A stretch of 64,000 nt of DNA, from assembly GCA_031292145.1 (NCBI GenBank), contig JARLHR010000111.1, forward strand, positions 82,728 to 146,727, in the 5' to 3' direction. Below the pieces are notes generated by a model. It ran no database searches, was not told the origin of the DNA, and saw only the letters and a list, made by a program, of their open reading frames with translations. This document shows, piece by piece, positions 17,799-26,124 of the stretch. Numbering within the stretch: position 1 is the first letter of the stretch; every line of letters starts with the position of its first letter. A program made the position numbers and the translations under genes. The stretch is from Clostridium sp. (GTDB taxonomy: Bacteria; Bacillota; Clostridia; Clostridiales; Clostridiaceae).

Positions 17799-17903
17799 TC
17801 AATCCTTTTTATTTATTTTTTTCTTGTGAGTGGTTTTAGCATTATTTGATTTCTTTTCTTTTTCTTGTTGACTAGCACAAGAAGAATCATGCTTTTCGCT
17901 CAT
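17799..17903 (-). CDS. Small lysine-rich protein, 34 residues
   Basis: A short open frame beginning MSEKHDSSCASQQEKEKKSN and ending in a cluster of lysines. The ATG is preceded by TAGGAGG at good spacing and the gene is followed at once by a strong hairpin, so it looks expressed. It is hydrophilic, has one cysteine and no membrane segment. I know no family. It is too short for a usual gene-finder cut-off. Confidence 0.6.
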   Translation of the reverse strand: MSEKHDSSCASQQEKEKKSNNAKTTHKKKINKKD

Positions 17904-18061
17904 AACTTTTATACCTCCTATAAAACAAGAATTTAGTAGTATTACAATACTATTTTCTTCATTATAGGAATAATAATGCTATGAAATTAATAGAAAAATA
18001 AGAGAATTAATCATCATTATACTTTGCGACGTCTATACCTTAATGTGCAGTTCTTAAATAA

Positions 18062-18100
18062 TAAAAAAGAACTGTTGGATTTTACAACAGTTCTTTATAA
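18062..18100 (-). terminator. Terminator of the ABC-F gene
   Basis: AAAGAACTGTTG pairs with CAACAGTTCTTT, and on the minus strand the stem runs into a T tract. Confidence 0.75.
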
Positions 18101-18108
18101 ACAAAATA

Positions 18109-19665
18109 TTATATTATTTTGGTAGTCCAATCTTCACAATTCCAAGTTTCAGTAATTATATCTCTATAAAATTCAGGTTCATGTGAAACTAAAAGGATTG
18201 TTCCTTTATATTCTTTAAGTGCTCTTTTTAGTTCATCTTTTGCATCAACATCTAAATGGTTTGTAGGTTCGTCTAGGATTAATATGTTTGTTTCATTATT
18301 TATAATTTTACAAAGTCTAACTTTTGCAGCTTCGCCTCCAGATAAAACTCTTATTTGTGATTCTAGCTGTTTAGTTGTAAGACCACATTTAGCAAGAGCA
18401 GCTCTTATTTGATATTGAGTATATCCAGGGAATTCCTGCCATACTTCTTCTATACAAGTATTGCTATTATCGCCTCTATCTTCTTGTTCAAAATAACCTA
18501 TGTATTGATAATCGCCAAGATGAACTTCACCACTTAATGGTTTGATTTTACCAAGCAAGCTCTTAAGTAAAGTTGATTTACCAAGCCCGTTAGCCCCAAC
18601 TAATGCTATTTTTTGTCCTTTTTCCATATATAAGTTAAGAGGTTTTGTAAGAGGAGAGTCATATCCTATAACTAAATCTTTAGTTTCAAAGATGACTTTG
18701 CCTGATGCCCTGGCTGTTTTGAAATTAAATTCTGGCTTCGGTTTTTCTTTTGAAAGTTCAATTACATCCATTTTGTCTAATTTCTTTTGTCTAGATTTAG
18801 CCATATTAGCAGTAGCAACATTAGCTTTATTCCTAGCTACGAAATCTTCAAGCCTTGCAATTTCTTTTTGTTGTTTTTCATAAGCAGCTTCTAATCTCTT
18901 TTTATTATCTTCATATATTCTTTGGAATTCATCATAATCCCCTACATACCTAGTAAGTTTTCTTTCTTCCACATGATAAATTAAATTGACTACTGAATTT
19001 ATAAATGGAACATCATGTGAAATTAAAATAAATGCATTTTCGTATGATTGTAAGTATCTTTTTAACCATTCAATATGTTCTTCGTCAAGATAGTTTGTAG
19101 GCTCATCTAAAAGTAGAATATCTGGAGATTGGAGCAATAATTTACCTAAAAGAATTTTAGTTCTTTGCCCACCTGATAAATCATCAACATCTCTATCTAG
19201 TCCTAAATCTAAAAGTCCAAGACCTTTAGCAACTTCCTCAACCTTTGGATCAATTACATAGAAACCATTATGATCAAGCATATCTTGAATAACGGCAGTT
19301 CTTTCTAACATTTTATTTAATTCATCTTCACTGCAATCGCCCATTTTTTCATATAGAGAATTCATTTCTGATTCTAAATCAAAAAGATATTTAAATGCAT
19401 CTCTTAAAGCATCTCTTATACTTTGTCCTTTTGTTAAAGCAGCATGTTGATCCATATAACCAACTCTAACATTATTTGACCAAGTAACATTACCTTCATC
19501 AGGCATAAGTTTTCCAGTTACTATATTCATAAATGTTGATTTACCTTCACCATTAGCGCCGATAAGACCAACATGTTCTCCTTTTAATAATCTAAATGAA
19601 ACATCTTCAAAAATAGCTCTATCACCAAAACCGTGATTCATATTTTTAACAATAAGTACGCTCAT
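18109..19665 (-). CDS. ABC-F ATPase
   Basis: A soluble protein with two ABC ATPase domains and no membrane segment, the hallmark of ABC-F factors that act on the ribosome. Walker A motifs are GANGEGKST (residues 36-44) and GANGLGKST in the second half; signatures are LSGGQRTK and LSGGEAAK; Walker B motifs are LLLDEPTNYLD and LILDEPTNHLD. The linker between domains is charged and helical (about 240-310). At 518 residues it is the size of YbiT/YkpA-like members. Antibiotic protection is possible but not shown. The start ATG 19665 follows AGGAGG; an upstream ATG at 19719 has none. Confidence 0.88.
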   Translation of the reverse strand: MSVLIVKNMNHGFGDRAIFEDVSFRLLKGEHVGLIGANGEGKSTFMNIVTGKLMPDEGNVTWSNNVRVGYMDQHAALTKGQSIRDALRDAFKYLFDLESEMNSLYEKMGDCSEDELNKMLERTAVIQDMLDHNGFYVIDPKVEEVAKGLGLLDLGLDRDVDDLSGGQRTKILLGKLLLQSPDILLLDEPTNYLDEEHIEWLKRYLQSYENAFILISHDVPFINSVVNLIYHVEERKLTRYVGDYDEFQRIYEDNKKRLEAAYEKQQKEIARLEDFVARNKANVATANMAKSRQKKLDKMDVIELSKEKPKPEFNFKTARASGKVIFETKDLVIGYDSPLTKPLNLYMEKGQKIALVGANGLGKSTLLKSLLGKIKPLSGEVHLGDYQYIGYFEQEDRGDNSNTCIEEVWQEFPGYTQYQIRAALAKCGLTTKQLESQIRVLSGGEAAKVRLCKIINNETNILILDEPTNHLDVDAKDELKRALKEYKGTILLVSHEPEFYRDIITETWNCEDWTTKII

Positions 19666-20008
19666 TAATTTCCTCCTATAACTTTTATTAAATTTATAAT
19701 TTATTTGTGAAAACTTCACTTATGTATAAAAATCTATTGAAATAATTTCAATAATAAATGCATTGTGTAAATTGCATATCCATAATAGTTTAAATGATAG
19801 AAACCTAGTATGTCAAAGTAAATTTATAAAATTTCATGTATATAAAATAAAATAACAAAAAATGATATGATGTATATTTTTTAAAAACAAATTAAATTTT
19901 TATAATAATATTCCTATTTTGGGGCAACCTTATAACATAAATAAAAATATTTTAATTGTTATAATAATTTAAATTATAGTAAATATTTAACGAAAGGAGA
20001 AATTATTA

Positions 20009-20170
20009 ATGGAAAACTTAACAAAAGGAATAAAAGAGAAGGCAGAAAAAATGAGGTATGAAATGCTAGAATTGTTTGAAGATATGGGGGCAGAAATGAG
20101 AAGCATGAGTAGGATTCTAAAGGAGAAAACTGGGAGAATAAGTGATGAGATAAAGAAGAGAATTAGATAA
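20009..20170 (+). CDS. Small helical protein, 53 residues
   Basis: The frame opens MENLTKGIKEKAEKMRYEML and is entirely charged and helical, with regularly spaced Leu, Met and Ile. It has AAAGGAG nine bases before the ATG and a terminator directly after the stop, so it reads as a complete one-gene unit. No family recognised. The 340 bases upstream contain no other supported gene. Confidence 0.6.
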   Translation: MENLTKGIKEKAEKMRYEMLELFEDMGAEMRSMSRILKEKTGRISDEIKKRIR

Positions 20171-20179
20171 GTGTAAAAA

Positions 20180-20222
20180 AGATAGTAAGTGCTTAGATCA
20201 GCATTATTACTATCTTTTTTAT
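20180..20222 (+). terminator. Terminator of the 53-residue gene
   Basis: GATAGTAA plus TGC pairs with GCA plus TTACTATC, followed by six T. Confidence 0.7.
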
Positions 20223-20230
20223 TTAATATT

Positions 20231-20293
20231 ATTAAAAAAAATAACAAGTCAATATATTGGTTTATTTTTCCTCTTGAACTTGTTTTTTTATTT
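20231..20293. repeat. Partial relative of the GGCACAT repeat
   Basis: AAAAAAATAACAAGT and ACTTGTTTTTTTATTT form imperfect inverted arms matching the inner arms of the 11158 copy, but the GGCACAT ends are missing. It may be a decayed copy or a terminator of the minus-strand gene arrangement around it. Confidence 0.4.
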
Positions 20294-20353
20294 CATATGC
20301 ATTACCTAAAAGTAACATAAAAAAAAAGAAATCATATTATATAGTGGACATGA

Positions 20354-21058
20354 TTATAAGGTTAACAAACTACCTCTGTCTATTAATTTTCCTTTTCTCA
20401 GTGCAATAGGTGAGACGTCGTATTTAAATAGAAATTTTTCAACTTGATCTCCCCAGTTGTAGCTATCTAAGTCACCAAAGAAGGCCATTTTGTTATTTGA
20501 GATCATACCACCAGCCCCGCCTATAAAACCATAGTTTAATGAAGGTAGTAATATATCTCCTGGGGGAAGCAAAAGAATATCAAAGTCATAACTCTTTAAA
20601 GATTCAAAAATGCCTTTATCGCTTGTTATTAAAGCCTTTTCTCTAACAGGAAGAATAGAGCACTTAGTATATCCTTGAGGTACATTAATGTGTATTTTGG
20701 ATGCTTGGGAATTTAGAAGATTTTCATCGCTGTATTTTAAAGTGTGAATAAAGTGATTTTCTAGAATTAAGGAATTTAAAATAATGTCATTTGGATATTT
20801 AGATGATAATGCATTTTTTGAAACAATAAAGTTTATATTATTTTTTATTAAAATATCCTTGAAATTCTCTGAAATCTCTCTTTGTACAATAATTTTATTT
20901 AAAGAACTATTTTTTAGTAAATTTAATTGGATATCAGGGTGACCATTTATGGCTTCATAAACAGAATTGCATTTAGGAACTAGAATTGGATTTATATTTA
21001 ATTTTAAAAGATTATTTAGTTCTTCTTTAGTAGATCTATAGTCAATAAAACAATGCAT
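20354..21058 (-). CDS. DUF6873 family protein
   Basis: A 234-residue soluble protein with repeated beta-alpha motifs (NINPILVPKCNSVYEAINGH, DILLLPPGDILLPSLNYGFI, GGAGGMISNNKMAFFGDLDS) that I associate with the DUF6873 GME-fold family of clostridia, related to amidinotransferase-like folds. Activity is unknown. The start is set at ATG 21058, which follows AAGGAGAG; the ATG at 21100 has no ribosome site. It is transcribed opposite to ytxC from a shared upstream region. Confidence 0.65.
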   Translation of the reverse strand: MHCFIDYRSTKEELNNLLKLNINPILVPKCNSVYEAINGHPDIQLNLLKNSSLNKIIVQREISENFKDILIKNNINFIVSKNALSSKYPNDIILNSLILENHFIHTLKYSDENLLNSQASKIHINVPQGYTKCSILPVREKALITSDKGIFESLKSYDFDILLLPPGDILLPSLNYGFIGGAGGMISNNKMAFFGDLDSYNWGDQVEKFLFKYDVSPIALRKGKLIDRGSLLTL

Positions 21059-21355
21059 ATAACTCTCCTTGAAATATATAACGAGTGATTTGTTTTTCAA
21101 TATAGTATAGTTTTCAAATTATATTGTGAGCTTTGAAGCAGAGCATGTCAATTAATAATTAAAATTAACAATTGATTAATAAAATTTAACGTGAAATTTC
21201 TTTACTGTAATTGAAAAAAGTTTATTTCTTTCTTTGAGTATTAATGAAACGTTATTGATTGAAAAATATTTGTATTATTCATTAAAAATAAAATTAAAAT
21301 TTTGCATATCATTAAATTTTTAATACATACTAATATTACGAAGGGAGTGAAATCC

Positions 21356-22255
21356 ATGCTTGTTTTAAAATTAGCTTACAGTGAAGACTTGAGTTTTTCT
21401 AATGACCTAAAAGAGCTAAGAGAATTACTTAAGAAAAAAGATATCTTGATTGGATTTGTTGAAAGTATTGAAGGAAAGACCAATATAATTAAGATAATAT
21501 GTGAAGAAAGCTGTTATAGTGAAAAAATAAAAGAGATTATTAACTTATATGTTAGTAATATTTTATATAGAATAGTTATTGATAAGTATAGAAAAAAAGA
21601 AATGCTGGAATTTTTAATTGATAATTATTTCTTCTTAAAGCAAAGTGAAATACTAGAAGTGGAAGATGAAATAGTAAAAATACTAAAATGTGAAGAAATA
21701 CCTAATAATGATGACTCTATATACTGTTTAAATAGTATAAATTCAATGGTAGAAAAAATTAAAGATTGTATAAGCGAAAAACAAGAAATTAATATAGATG
21801 GTTTTATAACTTTTAGGATGAAAAAACTTAGAAGTGATATAGAAAAAATTATAGATAAAACAGTAGAAAGATATATGGTGGAAAAAGAATATAAAGAATT
21901 TATAAAATTGTTAAAATATTTTGTAGAAATACAGGAATGCAAAATTGAAGAAATAAATATAATAATAGATGAAGATAATAATTATATAGTAAGAGATAAA
22001 GACGGTAAAAATTTATATTATAATTTTATAAATGACATTACAACAGAACAAAACAGCTTGGAATTGAATATTGAGGATATATTAATAAGTGGACTCATAA
22101 CAAATGCACCTAAAACTATAAACATTTTTGGAAAAGAAAATTGTACTAATAAGGAATTCTTAGATACAATAGAAAAAGTATTTGAAAACAAGGTGACTTT
22201 TCATAAATTTAACCAGGATTATAAAACTGAAAAAATAATGGTAAAAAAGTATTGA
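21356..22255 (+). CDS. ytxC: Putative sporulation protein YtxC
   Basis: A 299-residue protein starting MLVLKLAYSEDLSFSNDL, with a charged helical body and the C-terminal pattern ISGLITNAPKTINIFG seen in the YtxC family, conserved in endospore formers next to the infC or thrS region. Its molecular role is not established. The ATG at 21356 follows AAGGGAGTG; the upstream start at 21302 lacks a ribosome site. Its stop codon overlaps the -35 box of the infC promoter. Confidence 0.8.
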   Translation: MLVLKLAYSEDLSFSNDLKELRELLKKKDILIGFVESIEGKTNIIKIICEESCYSEKIKEIINLYVSNILYRIVIDKYRKKEMLEFLIDNYFFLKQSEILEVEDEIVKILKCEEIPNNDDSIYCLNSINSMVEKIKDCISEKQEINIDGFITFRMKKLRSDIEKIIDKTVERYMVEKEYKEFIKLLKYFVEIQECKIEEINIIIDEDNNYIVRDKDGKNLYYNFINDITTEQNSLELNIEDILISGLITNAPKTINIFGKENCTNKEFLDTIEKVFENKVTFHKFNQDYKTEKIMVKKY

Positions 22256-22280
22256 CATGAATAATTAATAATGATATACT
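22252..22280 (+). promoter_or_regulatory. Promoter of the infC operon
   Basis: TTGACA (22252-22257) and TATACT (22275-22280) are exactly 17 bases apart, a near-consensus sigma-A promoter that overlaps the ytxC stop codon. Confidence 0.85.
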
Positions 22281-22284
22281 CATA

Positions 22285-22437
22285 TTCGTTAAGAAGAAAC
22301 AGCCGTTTCTCACCCTACAGTGTTAAAGGTACTACTAGTACGGGTTAATGGATATCTATGCATTGAGTATTGATAATTTTGAGACGGCTATAAGGCCGTC
22401 TTTTTATTATGCATGTAATTTTTCGGAGGTGAAAAAT
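22285..22437 (+). promoter_or_regulatory. L20-type leader with attenuator before infC
   Basis: The leader between promoter and infC carries CAGCCGTTTCTCACC and TACTAGTACGGG segments and ends in a terminator, GAGACGGC tataag GCCGTC followed by TTTTT (22381-22407). The 5' CCGTTTCTC part can pair with GAGACGGC as antiterminator. In Firmicutes this leader binds L20 to control infC-rpmI-rplT. I see the alternative pairing; the L20 contact is from family knowledge. Confidence 0.75.
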
Positions 22438-22950
22438 ATTAATAAAGATTTTCCTATGAATGAAGAAATTAGAGAAAAAGAACTTAGAGTAATTGGAAGT
22501 GATGGGGAACAGTTAGGTGTTATCTCATCAAGTGAAGCAAGAAGACTTGCTGAAGAAAAAGAGCTAGACTTAGTTATGATTTCTCCTAATGCAAAACCAC
22601 CGGTTTGTAAGATTATGGACTTTGGTAAGTATATATATGAGCAATCAAAAAAGGAAAAAGAAGCTAAGAAAAAGCAAAAAATTGTAAGCATTAAAGAAGT
22701 AAGATGCAGTCTAACTATTGAGGAACATGATATTGACATAAAAGCAAAAAATGCTAGAAAGTTCCTATTAGATGGAGATAAAGTTAAAATCACTGTTAGA
22801 TTTAGAGGAAGAGAGATGGAACTTGGCCATATAGGACAAAAGATTCTTGATAATTTTGCTTCTAAATTAGAAGATGTCTGCCTAATAGAAAAAAGACCTA
22901 AAAGAGAAGGCAGAAGCATGACAATGGTTTTAGGGCCTAAAAAGGCATAA
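22438..22950 (+). CDS. infC: Translation initiation factor IF-3
   Basis: IF-3 binds the 30S subunit, prevents premature joining and checks the start codon. The protein has the N-terminal domain ([19 protein letters not shown]), the basic linker and the C-terminal domain ([16 protein letters not shown]... [11 protein letters not shown]). The start is set at ATT 22438: GGAGGTG lies six bases before it, the preceding codons belong to the leader, and IF-3 genes commonly use AUU as an autoregulatory start. A conventional ATG only occurs at 22348, inside the leader, or six codons further in. Length is 170 residues. Confidence 0.92.
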   Translation: MNKDFPMNEEIREKELRVIGSDGEQLGVISSSEARRLAEEKELDLVMISPNAKPPVCKIMDFGKYIYEQSKKEKEAKKKQKIVSIKEVRCSLTIEEHDIDIKAKNARKFLLDGDKVKITVRFRGREMELGHIGQKILDNFASKLEDVCLIEKRPKREGRSMTMVLGPKKA

Positions 22951-22971
22951 CTTGAGAGGAGGATTTTAATC

Positions 22972-23169
22972 ATGCCAAAAATGAAAAGTCATAGAGGTGC
23001 AGCAAAGAGATTCAGAAAGACAGGTACAGGAAAGCTTAAGAGAGCTAAGGCGTTCAAGAGTCACATCTTAACTAAGAAGAGTTCAAAAACTAAGAGAAAT
23101 CTTAGAAAAGCTGGATATGTTTCAAAGACACAAGAAAAAGTAATGAAGAAATTATTACCATACCTATAA
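22972..23169 (+). CDS. rpmI: Ribosomal protein L35
   Basis: A 65-residue, very basic large-subunit protein with the family pattern [19 protein letters not shown] at the N-terminus. It lies 21 bases after infC with GAGGAGG before the ATG, in the standard infC-rpmI-rplT operon. Confidence 0.97.
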   Translation: MPKMKSHRGAAKRFRKTGTGKLKRAKAFKSHILTKKSSKTKRNLRKAGYVSKTQEKVMKKLLPYL

Positions 23170-23197
23170 TATAGAGGTAGTGCAGGAGGTTTAAGTA

Positions 23198-23557
23198 ATG
23201 GCAAGAGTAAAGAGAGCGAAGAATTCTCGTAAAAATCATAAGAAAGTTTTAAAACTTGCAAAAGGATACTACGGTGGAAAGAGTAAGTTATTTAAGACTG
23301 CTAATGAATCAGTAATTAGAGCATTAAGAAATGCTTATGTTGGAAGAAAGAATAAGAAGAGAGATTATAGAAGCGTATGGATTGCAAGAATCAATGCTGC
23401 TACAAGAATGAATGACTTATCATATTCTAAATTCATGAATGGAATCAAATTAGCTGGAATAGACATAAACAGAAAAATGTTATCTGAAATAGCTATAAAT
23501 GATCCAAAAGCATTTACAGAATTAGTAGAAGTTGCTAAGAAACAATTAAATGCTTAA
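23198..23557 (+). CDS. rplT: Ribosomal protein L20
   Basis: L20 is an early assembly protein of the 50S subunit and the feedback repressor of this operon in Firmicutes. The N-terminal extension [20 protein letters not shown] and the [13 protein letters not shown] motif are diagnostic. 119 residues, normal length; CAGGAGG precedes the ATG. Confidence 0.97.
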   Translation: MARVKRAKNSRKNHKKVLKLAKGYYGGKSKLFKTANESVIRALRNAYVGRKNKKRDYRSVWIARINAATRMNDLSYSKFMNGIKLAGIDINRKMLSEIAINDPKAFTELVEVAKKQLNA

Positions 23558-23564
23558 TACATAA

Positions 23565-23592
23565 AATGCGGCTTAGGTCGCATTTTATTTTT
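23565..23592 (+). terminator. Terminator after rplT
   Basis: AAAATGCG pairs with CGCATTTT around a short loop and is followed by ATTTTT. Confidence 0.8.
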
Positions 23593-23751
23593 ATATAAAA
23601 ATATAAGGTATATTACGGAAAATAATAAGTTAGTATGTTTTCTGATAGCTTATATATAATGTAAGCAAATTTTCAGTGCGACAGGAAATATAAATGGAAT
23701 AATAGATTTGTTAATTTCTTTAATATGCTTAGGATTTTGAGGTGTAATGCT

Positions 23752-24534
23752 TTGATATTTATTGAAAGTAAAGAAAATAGCCTGTTTAAAAATACAAAAA
23801 AACTTAAGGAAAGAAAAAATAGAAATAAAAGTAATAAATATATAATTGAAGGGTTTAGACTAGTTCAAGAGGCATTTAAGGCGAAAGTGGATGTAGATTA
23901 TTTAATTGTAGCAGAAGATGCTGAAGAAAGAATTGATGAATATTTAGCACATTATATAAATAAAGAGATTAAAATTTATAAAATAACCAATACTTTATTT
24001 AAGGAACTTATTTCTACAGAAAATCCTCAGGGAATACTTGCAGTCATAAATATGAATACAATAACGTTAAAGTCCGATGGGGATTTTTATTTGCTTTGCG
24101 ATAAGTTGCAAGATCCAGGAAACCTTGGGACTATAATAAGAACAGCTCATGCAGCAGGAGTACAGGGGATTATATTAACAAAAGGAACTGTAGATATATA
24201 TAATGAAAAGACAATTAGATCTACAATGGGATCTATATTTTACATACCTATTCATTATGATGATGAAAATCTATCTTTGGTAAAAGAATTAAAGAGTAAA
24301 GGTTTTAATTTGGTTGTTACTTCCCTTGATACAGATAAAAACTTTTTTCAGGTGAATTTAAAAGGTAAGGTGCTTTTAACAGTTGGTAATGAAGGTAACG
24401 GAGTAAGCGATGAAGTGCGAAATATGTCGGATACAAAAGTTAAAATACCAATGCCAGGCAATGCTGAATCTTTAAATGTGGCAATAGCTGCATCTGTTAT
24501 TATGTATGAAAAAGTTAGACAAAATGACTTGTAA
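23752..24534 (+). CDS. TrmH/SpoU family RNA 2'-O-methyltransferase
   Basis: The 260-residue protein has an N-terminal substrate-binding domain (KYIIEGFRLVQEA) and a C-terminal SPOUT knot with three motifs: LQDPGNLGTIIRTAHAAG, TVGNEGNGVSDEV and IPMPGNAESLNVAIAASV. It transfers methyl from SAM to a ribose of rRNA or tRNA; the exact nucleotide is unknown. The start is TTG 23752, seven bases after GAGGTG; the ATG at 23725 precedes that site. A long-hairpin element begins about 25 bases past its stop and no other terminator is visible. Confidence 0.85.
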   Translation: MIFIESKENSLFKNTKKLKERKNRNKSNKYIIEGFRLVQEAFKAKVDVDYLIVAEDAEERIDEYLAHYINKEIKIYKITNTLFKELISTENPQGILAVINMNTITLKSDGDFYLLCDKLQDPGNLGTIIRTAHAAGVQGIILTKGTVDIYNEKTIRSTMGSIFYIPIHYDDENLSLVKELKSKGFNLVVTSLDTDKNFFQVNLKGKVLLTVGNEGNGVSDEVRNMSDTKVKIPMPGNAESLNVAIAASVIMYEKVRQNDL

Positions 24535-24559
24535 TATAGATAAACAAAGCAAGAATCAA

Positions 24560-24760
24560 ACTTATGGGATAAACCTATCGAAAGAACTGGTAGTCTGTTG
24601 CTCGATTGCTAGAGAATATGGCTGCGGATTTCTAACAGTAGAAGTTGTACCCAATTTAAATTGGAACAACTTCTACTGAAGAAATGCCAGCAGTCATATT
24701 CTCAATGCAACACTGCGCAAAAGACTACCAGTTCTTTTTGGAATGGTATATACTCATAAG
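24560..24760 (+). repeat. Long-hairpin element A
   Basis: An almost end-to-end inverted repeat: CTTATGGGATA...GAAAGAACTGGTAGTCT on the left pairs with AGACTACCAGTTCTTT...CATAAG on the right, followed inwards by GAGAATATG/CATATTCTC and the core AGAAGTTGTACCCAATT / AATTGGAACAACTTCT. It is about 80 percent identical in its left arm to element E (52917) and shares the core with C and D. It contains no open frame and starts just after the trmH-like gene. Confidence 0.8.
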
Positions 24761-24831
24761 ATAAATCAAATTCGTGAATTGATTATCTATAGTTATTACA
24801 ATACGTAAACTAGAGTTAATCACAATCAACG

Positions 24832-24918
24832 GGAATCAAATACATTTATGTTACGCGGGACTATAAAAATTTTGCATCGAAATTTTCAAATGCCTGTTAC
24901 ACACAAATGTATTTTTTT
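24832..24918 (+). repeat. Hairpin element B (short relative of D)
   Basis: AATCAAATACATTT on the left pairs with AAATGTATT on the right; inside, GGACTATAAAAATTTTGCA and TCGAAATTTTCAAATGCC match element D at 57170-57325. The whole distal hairpin found in D, with the ACCCA core, is missing, so B looks like an internal-deletion derivative. The right end reads into seven T, like a terminator. The shared upstream words ACGTAAACTAGAGTTA are also found before D. Confidence 0.7.
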
Positions 24919-25005
24919 ATAATTTAATAATTCATATATTGTGTTACTCCACATACCGTCTCTATAAGCCAATGTATTATCAAAATCCCATAACAAATAC
25001 TTCAC
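24886..25005 (-). pseudogene. Truncated HAD hydrolase cut off by element B
   Basis: On the minus strand GTG 25005 follows AGGAGATG at proper spacing, and the frame reads VKYLLWDFDNTLAYRDGMWS then NTIYELLNY, the clear N-terminus of a HAD phosphatase with motif I DFDNT. After about 29 codons the text becomes the arm of hairpin element B and stops at 24886. No remainder of the gene is found on the other side. The bases from 25006 to 25329 hold no further gene. Confidence 0.7.
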
Positions 25006-25329
25006 TACATCATCTCCTAAGTATACACATATAGTCTTTTTTTACGTAATATTCTTACAATTGTATACTAAAAGTATAATTAAAGTACGGGATAATTATA
25101 ACATTAATTGAAAGACAATATATGTATTATATAAGGATTGGTACTCTTTTTTGAATTTAATGTTTTTGTATAAGTAATTACACACATTAATTTGCAGTAT
25201 AAAATTTATAAATTGTACTGATTTTTTTATTGTATTCAAATAATCGTAAATACTTGAAAAATATAGTATAATTATTCTGTAAAAGTAAATGGATATTTAA
25301 TAACTATTTTAAAAATAAGGTTGAAATGA

Positions 25330-25893
25330 ATGGATGTGTTATATGTGATTTTTGAAGGTAAGAGGGTAAAACTGAATAATGGAAAGGAATGTGTTTTAAG
25401 GAGTCCTGTTGTGGAGGATGCAGAAAAATTGATTGAGTATTTAAAACAAATATCATCAGAAACAGATTTTTTGACACGATATCCAGAAGAAGTTTCTATA
25501 ACTTTGGAGGAGGAAGAAAAATTTATAAAAGAACTTAATAAGAGTCTGAATAATGTTATGATTTCAGCTTTTATTGATGATAGGCTTGTTGGAAGTGCAA
25601 GTATAAATCCTATTGGAGAGAAAATTAGAGTATTACATAGAGCAACTTTTGGAATAGCAATTATAAAAGAAGCATGGAATCTTGGAGTAGGAACTGCTCT
25701 GATAACAGTAATTTTAGATTGTGCTAATAAAGCTGGTTATGAACAGGTTGAGTTAGAGGTGGTAACTCAAAATCAGAGAGCTATAAAGCTTTATGAAAGA
25801 TTCGGATTTAAAACCTATGGAACGAGGGAGAATGCTTTCAAATTTAAAGATGGATCATATAGTTCGGATTACTTGATGATGAAAATCTTGTAA
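25330..25893 (+). CDS. GNAT family N-acetyltransferase
   Basis: A 187-residue acyltransferase of the GNAT fold, with the acetyl-CoA loop region TFGIAIIKEAWNLGVGTALI (residues about 98-117) and the C-terminal NQRAIKLYERFGFKTYGTRE typical of RimJ/RimL-type or small-molecule acetyltransferases. The acceptor is unknown. The ATG at 25330 has only a weak site (AAGG) upstream. A decayed methyltransferase follows. Confidence 0.8.
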   Translation: MDVLYVIFEGKRVKLNNGKECVLRSPVVEDAEKLIEYLKQISSETDFLTRYPEEVSITLEEEEKFIKELNKSLNNVMISAFIDDRLVGSASINPIGEKIRVLHRATFGIAIIKEAWNLGVGTALITVILDCANKAGYEQVELEVVTQNQRAIKLYERFGFKTYGTRENAFKFKDGSYSSDYLMMKIL

Positions 25894-25898
25894 ATATA

Positions 25899-25906
25899 AG
25901 GCACAT
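25899..25906. repeat. Single end of the GGCACAT repeat
   Basis: AGGCACAT followed by TCAAAT matches the left end of the palindromic repeat at 8534 and 11158, without a partner end nearby. A corresponding single right end (ATGTGCCT) is at 17719-17726. Confidence 0.4.
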
Positions 25907-25937
25907 TCAAATCTAAATGATTTTTGGGAGGAGATTT

Positions 25938-26054
25938 ATGATTAAATCGAAAGCTTGGGATTGGAGTAAAAATGAAAGCGACTAATGGGTAAAGCCTTGC
26001 ATAGAATCTTTCTAGTTAGTTGAAATGTGGAAATCAAAAGGGTTTAATAAATAA
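25938..26054 (+). pseudogene. Remnant of a class I SAM methyltransferase
   Basis: GGGAGGAG precedes ATG 25938 and the frame reads MIKSKAWDWSKNESD stop WVKPCIESF stop LVEMWKSKGFNK. Read through the two stops it matches the N-terminus of SAM methyltransferases of the pattern KAWxW...YW..P....YYL..RWK..GF..FLDLGCG. Both stops sit where tyrosine is expected, and the SAM-binding domain itself is gone. Confidence 0.6.
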
Positions 26055-26124
26055 CTAAATCATGATACAAGTGAATGAATATCTACTTTTATAAATATGT
26101 TGTTTTAGGAAGGAAAAAGATTTG

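Noticed and set aside
24560-24760. Hairpin elements as retron msr-msd or CRISPR-related arrays
   Set aside because: No reverse transcriptase, no direct repeats with spacers and no cas genes are near any copy.
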